Shown piece by piece: positions 16,544 to 24,760 of a DNA stretch of 36,568 bases; within the stretch, counting starts at the first letter, position 1; every line of letters starts with the position of its first letter. The stretch covers positions 1-36,568 of the forward strand of contig CACLSF010000007.1 of assembly GCA_902609535.1 (NCBI GenBank), given 5' to 3'. A model generated the notes under the pieces. That model did no database searches. It saw only the letters and a program-made list of their open reading frames with translations, and had not been told where the DNA came from. This stretch comes from an uncultured Pelagibacteraceae bacterium. GTDB taxonomy: Bacteria > Pseudomonadota > Alphaproteobacteria > Pelagibacterales > Pelagibacteraceae. The position numbers and the translations under genes were made by a program.

Positions 16544-17290
16544 CTAATTAATTGATTTTTTCATTATATCAATAAATATTTTTTCATTAGTTGATGCTCC
16601 ACCAACCAAAAAACCATCAATATTATCGATTCTCATTAAATTTTTTATATTTTTTGGGTTTACTGAGCCTCCATATAAAATCTTAGATTTTGTAAATTTT
16701 TTTGAATTCTTCAAGGTGTTTCTTATAAATCTGATATTTTTTTTTAAATCATTTTCACTAGGAATAATGCCTGTGCCAATCGACCAAACAGGTTCATATG
16801 CAATTATAACTTTATTTAAACTCTTTAAATTTTTTAAACCTTCAAGTAATTGTTTTTTTAAAACATATTTTGTTTTATTTTTTCTTTTATCAATCAATTT
16901 TTCGCCTATGCATAAAATAACATTTAATTTTTCATTAAGTGCAGACTTAATCTTTAAATTAATTTTTTTATTATCATTTTCTGCTCTTGTTTCCGAATGT
17001 CCAATTATAACAAACTCACCCCCTAAATCTTTAATCATCTTTGAGCTTATAGCTCCAGTGAAAGGTCCATAGTTGACTTGTGTATGACAATCTTGCGCTC
17101 CAATTCTGATATTTGATTTTCTTGTTTTATCTACAAAAGATTTGATTAATGTATAAGGTGGACAATAAATAATATTGGCTTTAAGTTTCTTTGTTTTTGA
17201 ATAACTTATTACTTTATTTAATGAATTAACTGACTTAACTGACCCAAACATCTTCCAATTAGCAATGAAATACATATTATTATTTGTCAT
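16544..17290 (-). CDS. tpiA: Triosephosphate isomerase
   Basis: Cytosolic glycolytic and gluconeogenic isomerase, up to 248 aa. It shows FIANWKMFGS with the catalytic lysine, FVIIGHSETRAEN with the catalytic histidine, IAYEPVWSIGTG with the catalytic glutamate and the phosphate loop KILYGGSVNPKN. Two ATG codons are possible. The one at 17290 is kept because it lies a plausible distance from the promoter; the one at 17275 (M6) would match the family's short start. The gene diverges from ppiD across 61 bases and begins a minus-strand run to the Coq10/RatA gene. Confidence 0.97.
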   Translation of the reverse strand: MTNNNMYFIANWKMFGSVKSVNSLNKVISYSKTKKLKANIIYCPPYTLIKSFVDKTRKSNIRIGAQDCHTQVNYGPFTGAISSKMIKDLGGEFVIIGHSETRAENDNKKINLKIKSALNEKLNVILCIGEKLIDKRKNKTKYVLKKQLLEGLKNLKSLNKVIIAYEPVWSIGTGIIPSENDLKKNIRFIRNTLKNSKKFTKSKILYGGSVNPKNIKNLMRIDNIDGFLVGGASTNEKIFIDIMKKSIN

Positions 17291-17304
17291 AAAGATTAAT
17301 ATAA

Positions 17305-17332
17305 TTTATATGTTTATTTTTTTTTAGATCAA
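17305..17332 (-). promoter_or_regulatory. Candidate promoter for tpiA
   Basis: On the minus strand TTGATC (17327-17332) and TATAAA (17305-17310) are spaced by 16 bases, a near-consensus sigma-70 pair, in the only gap (61 bases) between the divergent tpiA and ppiD genes. Transcription would begin around 17298, leaving a very short leader before the tpiA ATG. Such matches arise easily in A+T-rich DNA, so this is tentative. Confidence 0.4.
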
Positions 17333-17351
17333 TAAATAAAGACTATAGAAT

Positions 17352-18773
17352 ATGATAAGTAAATTAAGAGGTTTCTCAAATTCAAAATTAGCTGGGGTAC
17401 TTGTCGGAATTATTATAATTCCATTTGTATTTTGGGGCATGGGCAGTGTTTTTAGTGGAGGAAATACTAACAACGTTGCTAAGATTAATAATGAAGCAAT
17501 CTCATCAAAAGATTTTATAAATTTTATAAACGAGTCGAGACTCACAAATGACATTATAAAAGCAAACATAGATAAAAATATTATTGAAAATATTTTATCA
17601 GAATTGGTATCTGAGAAATTAATTGAGATGGAAATTAAAGAATTAAATGTATCCATGTCAGAAGAGGCATTGGCAAATAAAATAAGATCTAATTCAACAC
17701 TACTTGATGATAATAAGAAGTTTTCAAGAGTTAAGTATGAAAAATTTTTATTAGAAAATAACTTAAGTGCTTCGACATTTGAAAATTCATTAAAGAAACA
17801 AGAGCTAAAAGAAAATTTATTTAATTATATTAGCGGAGGAATTAAGTCGCCTTATTTTTTAAAAAATAAAATATATATCAATGAAAATAAAAAAATCGAG
17901 ATCGAATTTTTAGATTTAGATTTAGTTTATGACAAAACTGCAACAAATTTAGAAGTTGAAGATTTTATTAAAAATAATCAAGAAATTTTGAAAATTGATT
18001 TTATTGATGCCACTTATGCAAAAATTACTCCTAAAAATCTAATAGAAATAGATGAGTTTAATGATGAATTTTTTAAGAAAATTGATGAGATAGAAAATAA
18101 TATTTTAAACGGATCAAATATTAAAGAAATTAATGAAGTTTATAATTTAAAACTTAATGAAATTAATAATTTTATATTAAATGATGATTCAGATGAAATA
18201 CTTGAAGAAATTTACTCAAAAAGAAACCAGGATAAGATACAACTAGTTGACAAAAATGATTATTATCTAATTTTTGAAATATCAAATATTAACAAAAAAA
18301 TTCCAAATAAAGAAGATCCAAAATTTTTAGAAAAAGTTAAAAATAATGTAATTTTAAAAAAGAAATTTGAATTTAATAAAAGTCTTTTTGAAAAAATTGA
18401 CGAAAAGATATTTAATGATGATGAGTTTTTGAAATTATCAAAAGATATAAATAATATTAAGACTATAAATATTAAGAACAGTAATGATTACGAAGTTTTT
18501 GACCTAGATTCTTTAAAACTTTTATACACATTACCAAGAGAAAGTTTCTCATTAGTAACTGGGAAAACAAATAAAGTTTTTCTTACAAAAATTAAGAATA
18601 TTTATTATTCAGATATGGAAAAAAATACTGATAATGTTGAAGAATATTCTACTAAAGCAAATAACGATATTATTAATGATGTTTATACATCTTATGATCT
18701 ATCTTTAAATTCAAAATATAAGGTAAAAATTTTCAATCAAACAATTGACAGAGTTAAAAATTATTTTAGATAA
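17352..18773 (+). CDS. ppiD: PpiD-like membrane-anchored periplasmic chaperone, no clear parvulin domain
   Basis: N-terminal membrane-anchored protein of 473 aa. It has a short cytoplasmic start, one helix (about 14-36, LAGVLVGIIIIPFVFWG), then a SurA_N-like chaperone domain with VAKINNEAISSKDFINF (about 42-58) and the following helices. PpiD helps newly secreted proteins fold at the Sec exit. E. coli PpiD is 623 aa and contains a parvulin domain. Here I cannot find the parvulin landmarks (an ARHIL-like strand and a GGDLG-like turn). The second half is Lys/Asn/Asp/Glu-rich and poorly conserved. Position before trpE is the usual alphaproteobacterial one, and the genes share a TAATG overlap. 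The name therefore rests on the N-terminus and synteny. Confidence 0.8.
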   Translation: MISKLRGFSNSKLAGVLVGIIIIPFVFWGMGSVFSGGNTNNVAKINNEAISSKDFINFINESRLTNDIIKANIDKNIIENILSELVSEKLIEMEIKELNVSMSEEALANKIRSNSTLLDDNKKFSRVKYEKFLLENNLSASTFENSLKKQELKENLFNYISGGIKSPYFLKNKIYINENKKIEIEFLDLDLVYDKTATNLEVEDFIKNNQEILKIDFIDATYAKITPKNLIEIDEFNDEFFKKIDEIENNILNGSNIKEINEVYNLKLNEINNFILNDDSDEILEEIYSKRNQDKIQLVDKNDYYLIFEISNINKKIPNKEDPKFLEKVKNNVILKKKFEFNKSLFEKIDEKIFNDDEFLKLSKDINNIKTINIKNSNDYEVFDLDSLKLLYTLPRESFSLVTGKTNKVFLTKIKNIYYSDMEKNTDNVEEYSTKANNDIINDVYTSYDLSLNSKYKVKIFNQTIDRVKNYFR

Positions 18774-20230
18774 TGTTGAATATTGATCTAAAGTTATTTA
18801 AGAAAAATCACAAAAAAAATAAAAATCAAGTTCTTTACTATGTAATAAAATCAAATGGCTTAAAAGAAATAGAAAATTTAATTAATAACTTTTTAAATGT
18901 AAGAAATAGCTTCGTATTCGAATCTGTTGAAAAAGGTTTCATAAAAGGCAGATATACAATTTTTGGTAAAAATCCTGATAAAATTTGGGAATTTAATAAT
19001 AACAACTGTGTTTTGAAATATGAAAATAAAAGAAAAAAATTAAGAGGAACTCCAAAAGATAATATTGAGAAAATAATCGAAAATTTTAATTTTAAAATAC
19101 CAAGTGAATTACCACCAATTAGCTCAATTATATCAGGATATTTCTCTTATGATACAATAAGATATATTGAGAAAATTCCTAATACGACAAAAAATGATCT
19201 TAAAATTCCTGATGCAAGAATTTTGAGACCGAAAAATCTAGTTGTTTTTGATAATGTTAAAAAAAAATTATTTTTTATAGTTAATTGTTTTTTTGATGAA
19301 AAAATCAAAAATTATCAGACTAAATATGACCAAATACAAAAAGAAATAGAAGAAATGATATTTTTGACAAATTATAATTACAAAATAAATCAGTCAAAAA
19401 CTAAGATTTCAAAAATAAAAATTAAATCAAATATCTCAAAAAAGAAATTCCTTAGTAATGTTTCTAAAGCTAAAAATTATATTAAAATAGGAGATATTTT
19501 TCAAGTTGTTCTAAGTCAAAGGTTCGAAACTGATCTTAATAAAGAACCATTAGATATTTATAAAAAATTGAGAATTACTAACCCTTCCCCTTTCATGTAT
19601 TTTTTTAACTTTGAGGATTTTCAAATTATAGGTGCAAGTCCTGAGATACTTGTGAGACTCAGAGATAATAAAATAACTATTAGACCTATTGCTGGCACAA
19701 GACCTAGAGGTAAAAATAAAAAAGAAGATAAATTTTATGAAAAAGATCTTTTAAAAGATAAAAAAGAGCTTTCTGAACACTTAATGCTTCTAGACCTTGG
19801 AAGAAATGATACTGGAAAAGTTTCTAAAATCAACTCAGTTAAAGTTACAGAAAGTTTTAAGATAGAGCGATATTCACATGTAATGCACATAGTCTCAAAT
19901 GTTGAAGGTGTATTTAATAAAAAATTTGGTAAATTTGATACGTTATTAGCTGGTTTTCCTGCTGGAACGGTATCAGGCGCACCTAAAATAAGAGCTATGG
20001 AGATTATAGATGAATTAGAAACAACTAGAAGAAAAGTTTATGCTGGTGGTATTGGTTATTTTTCTGCAAATGGTGATTTTGATACTTGCATTGCGCTTAG
20101 AACAGCAATTTCAAAAAATAAAAAATTTTACGTACAATCAGGCGCAGGAATTGTTGCTGATAGTAAACCTATTAATGAATTTAATGAAACAGTTAATAAA
20201 GCAAAAGCTTTAATTAAGGCTTTGGAGTAA
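18773..20230 (+). CDS. trpE: Anthranilate synthase component I
   Basis: Large subunit of anthranilate synthase, which turns chorismate into anthranilate at the start of tryptophan synthesis, 485 aa. The N-terminal feedback-site segment FVFESVEKGFIKGRYTIFG is recognisable. The chorismate-binding domain shows GDIFQVVLSQRF, GASPEILVRL, RPIAGTRPRG, LLDLGRNDTGKV, SHVMHIVSNVEG and AGTVSGAPKIRAMEII. It overlaps ppiD by one base and is followed 5 bases on by trpG. No leader peptide with Trp codons is visible before it, so classical attenuation is unlikely here. Confidence 0.97.
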   Translation: MLNIDLKLFKKNHKKNKNQVLYYVIKSNGLKEIENLINNFLNVRNSFVFESVEKGFIKGRYTIFGKNPDKIWEFNNNNCVLKYENKRKKLRGTPKDNIEKIIENFNFKIPSELPPISSIISGYFSYDTIRYIEKIPNTTKNDLKIPDARILRPKNLVVFDNVKKKLFFIVNCFFDEKIKNYQTKYDQIQKEIEEMIFLTNYNYKINQSKTKISKIKIKSNISKKKFLSNVSKAKNYIKIGDIFQVVLSQRFETDLNKEPLDIYKKLRITNPSPFMYFFNFEDFQIIGASPEILVRLRDNKITIRPIAGTRPRGKNKKEDKFYEKDLLKDKKELSEHLMLLDLGRNDTGKVSKINSVKVTESFKIERYSHVMHIVSNVEGVFNKKFGKFDTLLAGFPAGTVSGAPKIRAMEIIDELETTRRKVYAGGIGYFSANGDFDTCIALRTAISKNKKFYVQSGAGIVADSKPINEFNETVNKAKALIKALE

Positions 20231-20235
20231 AGAAT

Positions 20236-20799
20236 ATGAAAATAATTTTAATTGATAATTATGATAGCTTTACATTCAATTTATATCACTATCTTTCATC
20301 CTTTGCTAAAGTTGATGTTTTAAGAAACGATAAGGTAGATCATCGTTATATTTTAAGAAAAGGATATAATAAAATTGTAATATCTCCAGGTCCTGGAAAT
20401 CCTAATCAATCTGGAAATTGTTTAAAGATAGTAAAGAATTTATATAAAAAAATGCCAATACTTGGTGTTTGCTTAGGCCATCAAATCATTGGTCAAATAT
20501 TTGGTTCTAAGATAATTCAAGCTAAAGAACTTGTACATGGAAAGACAAGCAATATCATAAATAAGAAAATTGGCATTCTTAATAATTTACCAAAAAGTTT
20601 CTCAGCTACCAGATACCATAGTTTAGTAATTGATAGAAAATCTTTATCTAAAGATTTAACAATCACATCTATTACATCTGATGGAACAATAATGGGTGTT
20701 ATGCATAAGAAATACAAAATTCATGGAGTTCAATTTCATCCTGAAAGTATCAAAACAAAATATGGTTTAAAAATTTTAGAGAACTTTGTAAAAGAGTAA
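20236..20799 (+). CDS. trpG: Anthranilate synthase glutamine amidotransferase component II
   Basis: Glutaminase subunit that supplies ammonia to TrpE, 187 aa. The class I glutaminase motifs are all present: DNYDSFTFNLYHYL at the start, ISPGPGNPNQSG, the nucleophile Cys in LGVCLGHQIIG (about residue 79) and the His-Glu pair in VQFHPESIKT. GGAG about 10 bases before the ATG is a good ribosome binding site. The stop lies 2 bases before the trpD ATG. A stand-alone TrpG next to trpE differs from the trpE-G fusion found in rhizobia. Confidence 0.96.
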   Translation: MKIILIDNYDSFTFNLYHYLSSFAKVDVLRNDKVDHRYILRKGYNKIVISPGPGNPNQSGNCLKIVKNLYKKMPILGVCLGHQIIGQIFGSKIIQAKELVHGKTSNIINKKIGILNNLPKSFSATRYHSLVIDRKSLSKDLTITSITSDGTIMGVMHKKYKIHGVQFHPESIKTKYGLKILENFVKE

Positions 20800-20801
20800 A
20801 A

Positions 20802-21794
20802 ATGGATCAATTTTTAGAAAAGCTAAGAAACAAAATAAATTTAAATTTTGATGAAAGTAAAGATGCATTTAAGATTTTAATGAATGGTGATGCTAGTGAT
20901 CAACAAATTTATGATTTTTTAACTTTATTATCAGACAAAGGTGAGGTTTCAGATGAAATAGCTGGAGGAGTATATATATTAAGAGATAAGTCAAAAAGAG
21001 TAAAAGTTGAAAATTGCATTGATACCTGTGGTACTGGAGGAGATGGAAAGGATACTCTTAATATTTCAACTGCATCAGCGCTTTTGTTAGCAAGTATGGG
21101 TGTTAAAGTGGCAAAACACGGAAATAAAGCAGTTTCATCAAAATGTGGGTCAGCTGACGTTCTTGAAGCCTTAAATATAAATATCAACTTGGAACCAGAA
21201 CAAATCGAGGAACAGATTAAAAATAATAATTTTGGCTTTATGTTCGCACCAAATTACCACTCAGCAATGAAATATGTTGGTCCAACAAGAAAAAAAATAG
21301 GAAAAAGGACAATTTTTAATATGATAGGTCCATTAAGCAGCCCAGCACTTGTTGAGAGGCAGGTAATTGGTGTTTTTGATAACAAACTTTTAAAAATTTT
21401 TGCAAATGCTTTAAAAAATTTAAATTTAAAATTTGCGTGGATTGTAAATAGTGAAGATGGTCTAGATGAAATATCGCCTTACGCCAAAACTAATATTGTG
21501 CAACTAAAAAATAATATAATATCTGAGTTTATAATTGACCCAAATGAATTAAATATTAATGCTGATAAATTTGAAAATTTAATTGGAGATGATGCTAAAT
21601 TTAATTCTGATAAAATTTTAAATATTTTTGAAGGTGAAGATAATGATTTTTCAAAAGCAGTATGTCTAAATGCTGCAGCAGGATTAATAGTTTCTGAAAA
21701 ATACGATGATTTTAAAATTGCTTATAATTATACCAGAGGATTTATTAAATCTGGATCTGCATTCAAATATGTAAAAAATATACAGAATGTCTGA
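20802..21794 (+). CDS. trpD: Anthranilate phosphoribosyltransferase
   Basis: Cytosolic enzyme that joins anthranilate to PRPP in the second step of tryptophan synthesis, 330 aa. The signature DTCGTGGDGKDTLNIST (about 69-85) binds PRPP. It is followed by VAKHGNKAVSSKCGSADVLEAL, FMFAPNYHSAMKYVGPTRKKIG and RTIFNMIGPLSSPA. Length is normal and no residue is missing from these blocks. It overlaps trpC by 8 bases. The genes for the remaining steps (trpF, trpB, trpA) are not in this window. Confidence 0.97.
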   Translation: MDQFLEKLRNKINLNFDESKDAFKILMNGDASDQQIYDFLTLLSDKGEVSDEIAGGVYILRDKSKRVKVENCIDTCGTGGDGKDTLNISTASALLLASMGVKVAKHGNKAVSSKCGSADVLEALNININLEPEQIEEQIKNNNFGFMFAPNYHSAMKYVGPTRKKIGKRTIFNMIGPLSSPALVERQVIGVFDNKLLKIFANALKNLNLKFAWIVNSEDGLDEISPYAKTNIVQLKNNIISEFIIDPNELNINADKFENLIGDDAKFNSDKILNIFEGEDNDFSKAVCLNAAAGLIVSEKYDDFKIAYNYTRGFIKSGSAFKYVKNIQNV

Positions 21795-22578
21795 AAATAT
21801 TCTTCAAAAAATAATTGATCAAAAAAAGATTAAAATTGAAAAATTAAAAAGTGAAATTGATATTAAGAGCTTGATAGAATCAATTAATGAAAAAGATGTT
21901 TTTTTTGATTTTAAGAAAAAAATACAAACCAATAACTCAGAAAATAAGATATCCGTAATTGCTGAAATAAAAAAAGCGAGTCCGTCTGCAGGTATTTTGA
22001 TAGATGACTATGACCCGGTTAAAATTGCCAATATATATAATTCTAAGAACGTCACTTGTTTGTCTGTATTAACCGAGGAAGATTTTTTTTTGGGAAATCT
22101 ATCTCATATTTCTGAAATTAAAAAAAAAATTGAATTACCCATTCTTTGTAAAGATTTTTTTGTTGATAAGTTTCAAGTACCTTTGGCAAAAAGTTACGGT
22201 GCTGATGCAGTCCTGATTATATTAGCCGGTATTTCTGAAAAAACTGCTGATGAAATTTATGAGGAAGCTTTAAAGTATAATATGAGTGTAATTGTTGAAG
22301 TTCATACAGTTGAAGAGGCAGAAAAATCGGTTAAATATCCTGATGCTTTAATTGGTATAAATAACAGAAATCTAAAAACTCTCAAAACCGAGATAAATAC
22401 AACTTATGATATATATAATGTTGTTTCAAAGCACTCTTCCCCTCTAATTTCTGAGAGTGGTCTAAAAACAAAAGATGAATTGATTGATATAAAAAACAGG
22501 ACCTCAATAAGCACTTTTTTAATAGGTGAATCACTTTTAAAAAACTTAGAAAATAATAATATTTTTTCTCTTTTATAG
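21787..22578 (+). CDS. trpC: Indole-3-glycerol phosphate synthase
   Basis: TIM-barrel enzyme that cyclises the carboxyphenylamino-deoxyribulose phosphate to indoleglycerol phosphate, 263 aa. Landmarks are the N-terminal helix ILQKIIDQKKIKIEKLK, the catalytic strand VIAEIKKASPSAG (about 58-70), LPILCKDFFVDKFQV, GADAVLIILA, VIVEVHTVEEAE, GINNRNLKTL and the phosphate site SESGL. It is monofunctional, with no TrpF fused behind it. It is the last trp gene of this operon. A gap of 84 bases to the lexA start holds an SOS box. Confidence 0.97.
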   Translation: MSENILQKIIDQKKIKIEKLKSEIDIKSLIESINEKDVFFDFKKKIQTNNSENKISVIAEIKKASPSAGILIDDYDPVKIANIYNSKNVTCLSVLTEEDFFLGNLSHISEIKKKIELPILCKDFFVDKFQVPLAKSYGADAVLIILAGISEKTADEIYEEALKYNMSVIVEVHTVEEAEKSVKYPDALIGINNRNLKTLKTEINTTYDIYNVVSKHSSPLISESGLKTKDELIDIKNRTSISTFLIGESLLKNLENNNIFSLL

Positions 22579-22625
22579 AAATTTTCCTACATTTATCTTA
22601 CTTTTTAGCTGTTGTATAAATTGAA

Positions 22626-22640
22626 GAACTTTTATAGAAC
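22626..22640 (+). promoter_or_regulatory. LexA operator (SOS box) upstream of lexA
   Basis: The sequence GAAC-TTTTATA-GAAC is a perfect GAAC-N7-GAAC direct repeat. It is the opposite-strand reading of the alphaproteobacterial LexA box GTTC-N7-GTTC. It ends 22 bases before the lexA ATG at 22663, immediately after TATAAA (22615-22620), a possible -10. Binding there would block transcription, giving the usual LexA autoregulation. Confidence 0.8.
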
Positions 22641-22662
22641 ATCGATGTACTTTATTTGTTCT

Positions 22663-23346
22663 ATGTTAACTAAAAAACAAAAAAACCTGCTTCTCTTTAT
22701 CAACAAAAAGTTGAGATCCACAGGTGTATCCCCTTCATATGAGGAAATGAAAGAATCATTAAGTTTAAAATCAAAATCTGGAATTCACAGATTAATCAGC
22801 GCATTAGAAGAAAGAGGCTTCATTAAAAGATTAGCCCACAAAGCAAGAGCTTTAGAAGTAATTAAGTTACCTGAAACTGCATCTGCAAACGATATTTATA
22901 ATAGTTTTTCTCCAAGCGTTATTAAGGGAGGATTAGATGAGGACAATTTAAATAATTCTAACGATACAGAAATCCCTGTACTCGGAAAAATTGCTGCTGG
23001 AACACCAGTTGAAGCTATACAGAATGAAGTTTCAAGAATTCCGCTACCATCAAATATTGAAAAAGATGGAGAATTTTTTGGTTTAAAAGTTCAGGGAGAT
23101 TCTATGATTGAAGCTGGAATAAATGATGGTGACACTGTTATTGTTAAAAAAGCAGATACAGCAGATAATGGAAAAATTGTAGTAGCTTTAATTGATGATA
23201 ATGAAGCTATGTTGAAAAGAATTAGAAGAAAAGGTAAAACTGTTGCATTAGAAAGTGCAAATAGAAATTACGAAACAAAAATTTTTGGACCAGATAGAGT
23301 GAAAGTTCAAGGAATTCTTGTATCTTTATATAGAAACTTTCAATAA
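22663..23346 (+). CDS. lexA: LexA repressor
   Basis: SOS repressor with self-cleaving protease domain, 227 aa from the ATG chosen here. The frame is open back to 22612, but starting at 22663 gives the family's [13 protein letters not shown] and leaves the SOS box outside the gene. The N-terminal winged helix covers about 1-66 ([29 protein letters not shown]). The cleavage site is A112-G113 (GKIAAGTP). The catalytic serine is S147 ([10 protein letters not shown]), and lysine K185 is in [12 protein letters not shown]. All catalytic parts are intact. It stands between trpC and gltX. Confidence 0.96.
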   Translation: MLTKKQKNLLLFINKKLRSTGVSPSYEEMKESLSLKSKSGIHRLISALEERGFIKRLAHKARALEVIKLPETASANDIYNSFSPSVIKGGLDEDNLNNSNDTEIPVLGKIAAGTPVEAIQNEVSRIPLPSNIEKDGEFFGLKVQGDSMIEAGINDGDTVIVKKADTADNGKIVVALIDDNEAMLKRIRRKGKTVALESANRNYETKIFGPDRVKVQGILVSLYRNFQ

Positions 23347-23365
23347 AATAGTCTAAATAAACTTC

Positions 23366-24760
23366 ATGAAAAAAGTAGCAACTAGATTTGCTCCTTCTCC
23401 TACTGGTCCTCTTCATATTGGTGGAGTAAGAACAGCTCTATTTAATTGGTTATATTCAAAAAATAAATCAGGTAAATTTTATTTAAGGATAGAAGATACT
23501 GATAAAGAAAGATCTAAGGAAGAGCATAAAGTTCAAATAATTAACTCTCTAAAATGGATGGGAATTGAACATGATGGTGAAGAGTATATTCAATCGAAAA
23601 TGATTGGTGAACACGTAACTATTGCTAAAAGATTATTAGAAAATGGAAATGCCTATAAATGCTATTGTAGTGCAGAGGAAATAGAAGAACAGAAGAAAAG
23701 AGCTAAACAAAAAAAAATTCCTTATGTGTATAATCGAAAATGGCGAGATATTTCTGAAGATCAAGCCCCAATGGATATAAAACCAGTTATAAGATTTAAA
23801 AGTAAAATAGAAGGCACTTCTCAGCTAAAAGACTTAGTTCAAGGAAATGTAGAAATTGAAAATAACACTATTGAGGATTTTGTTATTTTAAGAAATGACA
23901 AAACGCCGACATATAATTTATCTGCTTCAATTGATGATCATAATATGGAAATGACGCATATTATCAGAGGAGATGACCATAAAATTAATACTTTTAAACA
24001 AATACAGATATATGAAGCACTGGGATGGGATATTCCACAATTTGCTCATATACCTCTTATTCATACAATAGATGGCAAGAAGCTCTCAAAAAGAGACAAT
24101 GCCTCAACATTAGAAGAGTACTCAAAAATTGGGATTCTACCAGAGTCACTTAGAAATTACCTACTAAGGTTAGGGTGGTCTTATAAAGATAAAGAAATTT
24201 TTAACTTAGATGAAAGTATAAAACTTTTTAATTTAGAAGGAATAGGTAAATCACCTTCAAAACTTGATATGAGTAGAATTCTTTCTATGAATGAATATTA
24301 CATTAAAAATAGTGAAGAAAATATATTGTTCAAAAAGCTTAAAGAATATTGCGAGATATATAAAGATAAAATTAAAGAAGAAAAAGAAAATACAATTAAG
24401 AGCTCTTTAACATTTTTAAAAAATAAAGCAAAAACACTTGAGGATATATTTAACAATTCTAAATACATATTAAATGATAAAGTTATTTTTAATGACAATG
24501 ATAAAGAACTGATAAACGATGAAGCAAAAAAAATAATACGTTTATTTAAAGTAAAGATTTCAGAATTAGAAGTTTTTGATAGAGAAAATTTAGAACAAAT
24601 CGTAAATGGATTAATAAAATTAAATAATACAAATTTCAAAGGTGTTGGGCAGCCATTACGAATAATGTTAACTGGTTCTAAATTTGGTCCAGGTATATAT
24701 GATATAATATTGTCTCTTGGAAAAACCGAGGTAATAAAAAGACTAGGGAATATAGGATAA
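23366..24760 (+). CDS. gltX: Glutamyl-tRNA synthetase
   Basis: Class I aminoacyl-tRNA synthetase charging tRNA-Glu, 464 aa, normal length. The HIGH motif is FAPSPTGPLHIGG (8-20) and the KMSKS motif is KKLSKR (238-243). RIEDTDKERS, YNLSASIDDHNMEMTHIIRGDDH and LRLGWSYKD are further family blocks. The C-terminal anticodon-binding part ends with GQPLRIMLTGSKFGPGIYDII. No Shine-Dalgarno is visible before the ATG. It ends head-on with lpxB, the last 18 bases being shared. Whether it also charges tRNA-Gln depends on gatCAB or glnS elsewhere. Confidence 0.97.
   Translation: MKKVATRFAPSPTGPLHIGGVRTALFNWLYSKNKSGKFYLRIEDTDKERSKEEHKVQIINSLKWMGIEHDGEEYIQSKMIGEHVTIAKRLLENGNAYKCYCSAEEIEEQKKRAKQKKIPYVYNRKWRDISEDQAPMDIKPVIRFKSKIEGTSQLKDLVQGNVEIENNTIEDFVILRNDKTPTYNLSASIDDHNMEMTHIIRGDDHKINTFKQIQIYEALGWDIPQFAHIPLIHTIDGKKLSKRDNASTLEEYSKIGILPESLRNYLLRLGWSYKDKEIFNLDESIKLFNLEGIGKSPSKLDMSRILSMNEYYIKNSEENILFKKLKEYCEIYKDKIKEEKENTIKSSLTFLKNKAKTLEDIFNNSKYILNDKVIFNDNDKELINDEAKKIIRLFKVKISELEVFDRENLEQIVNGLIKLNNTNFKGVGQPLRIMLTGSKFGPGIYDIILSLGKTEVIKRLGNIG

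Noticed and set aside
17352..22578. A trp attenuator or leader peptide before trpE
   Set aside because: trpE overlaps ppiD by one base, so no leader fits, and no run of Trp codons is seen before ppiD.
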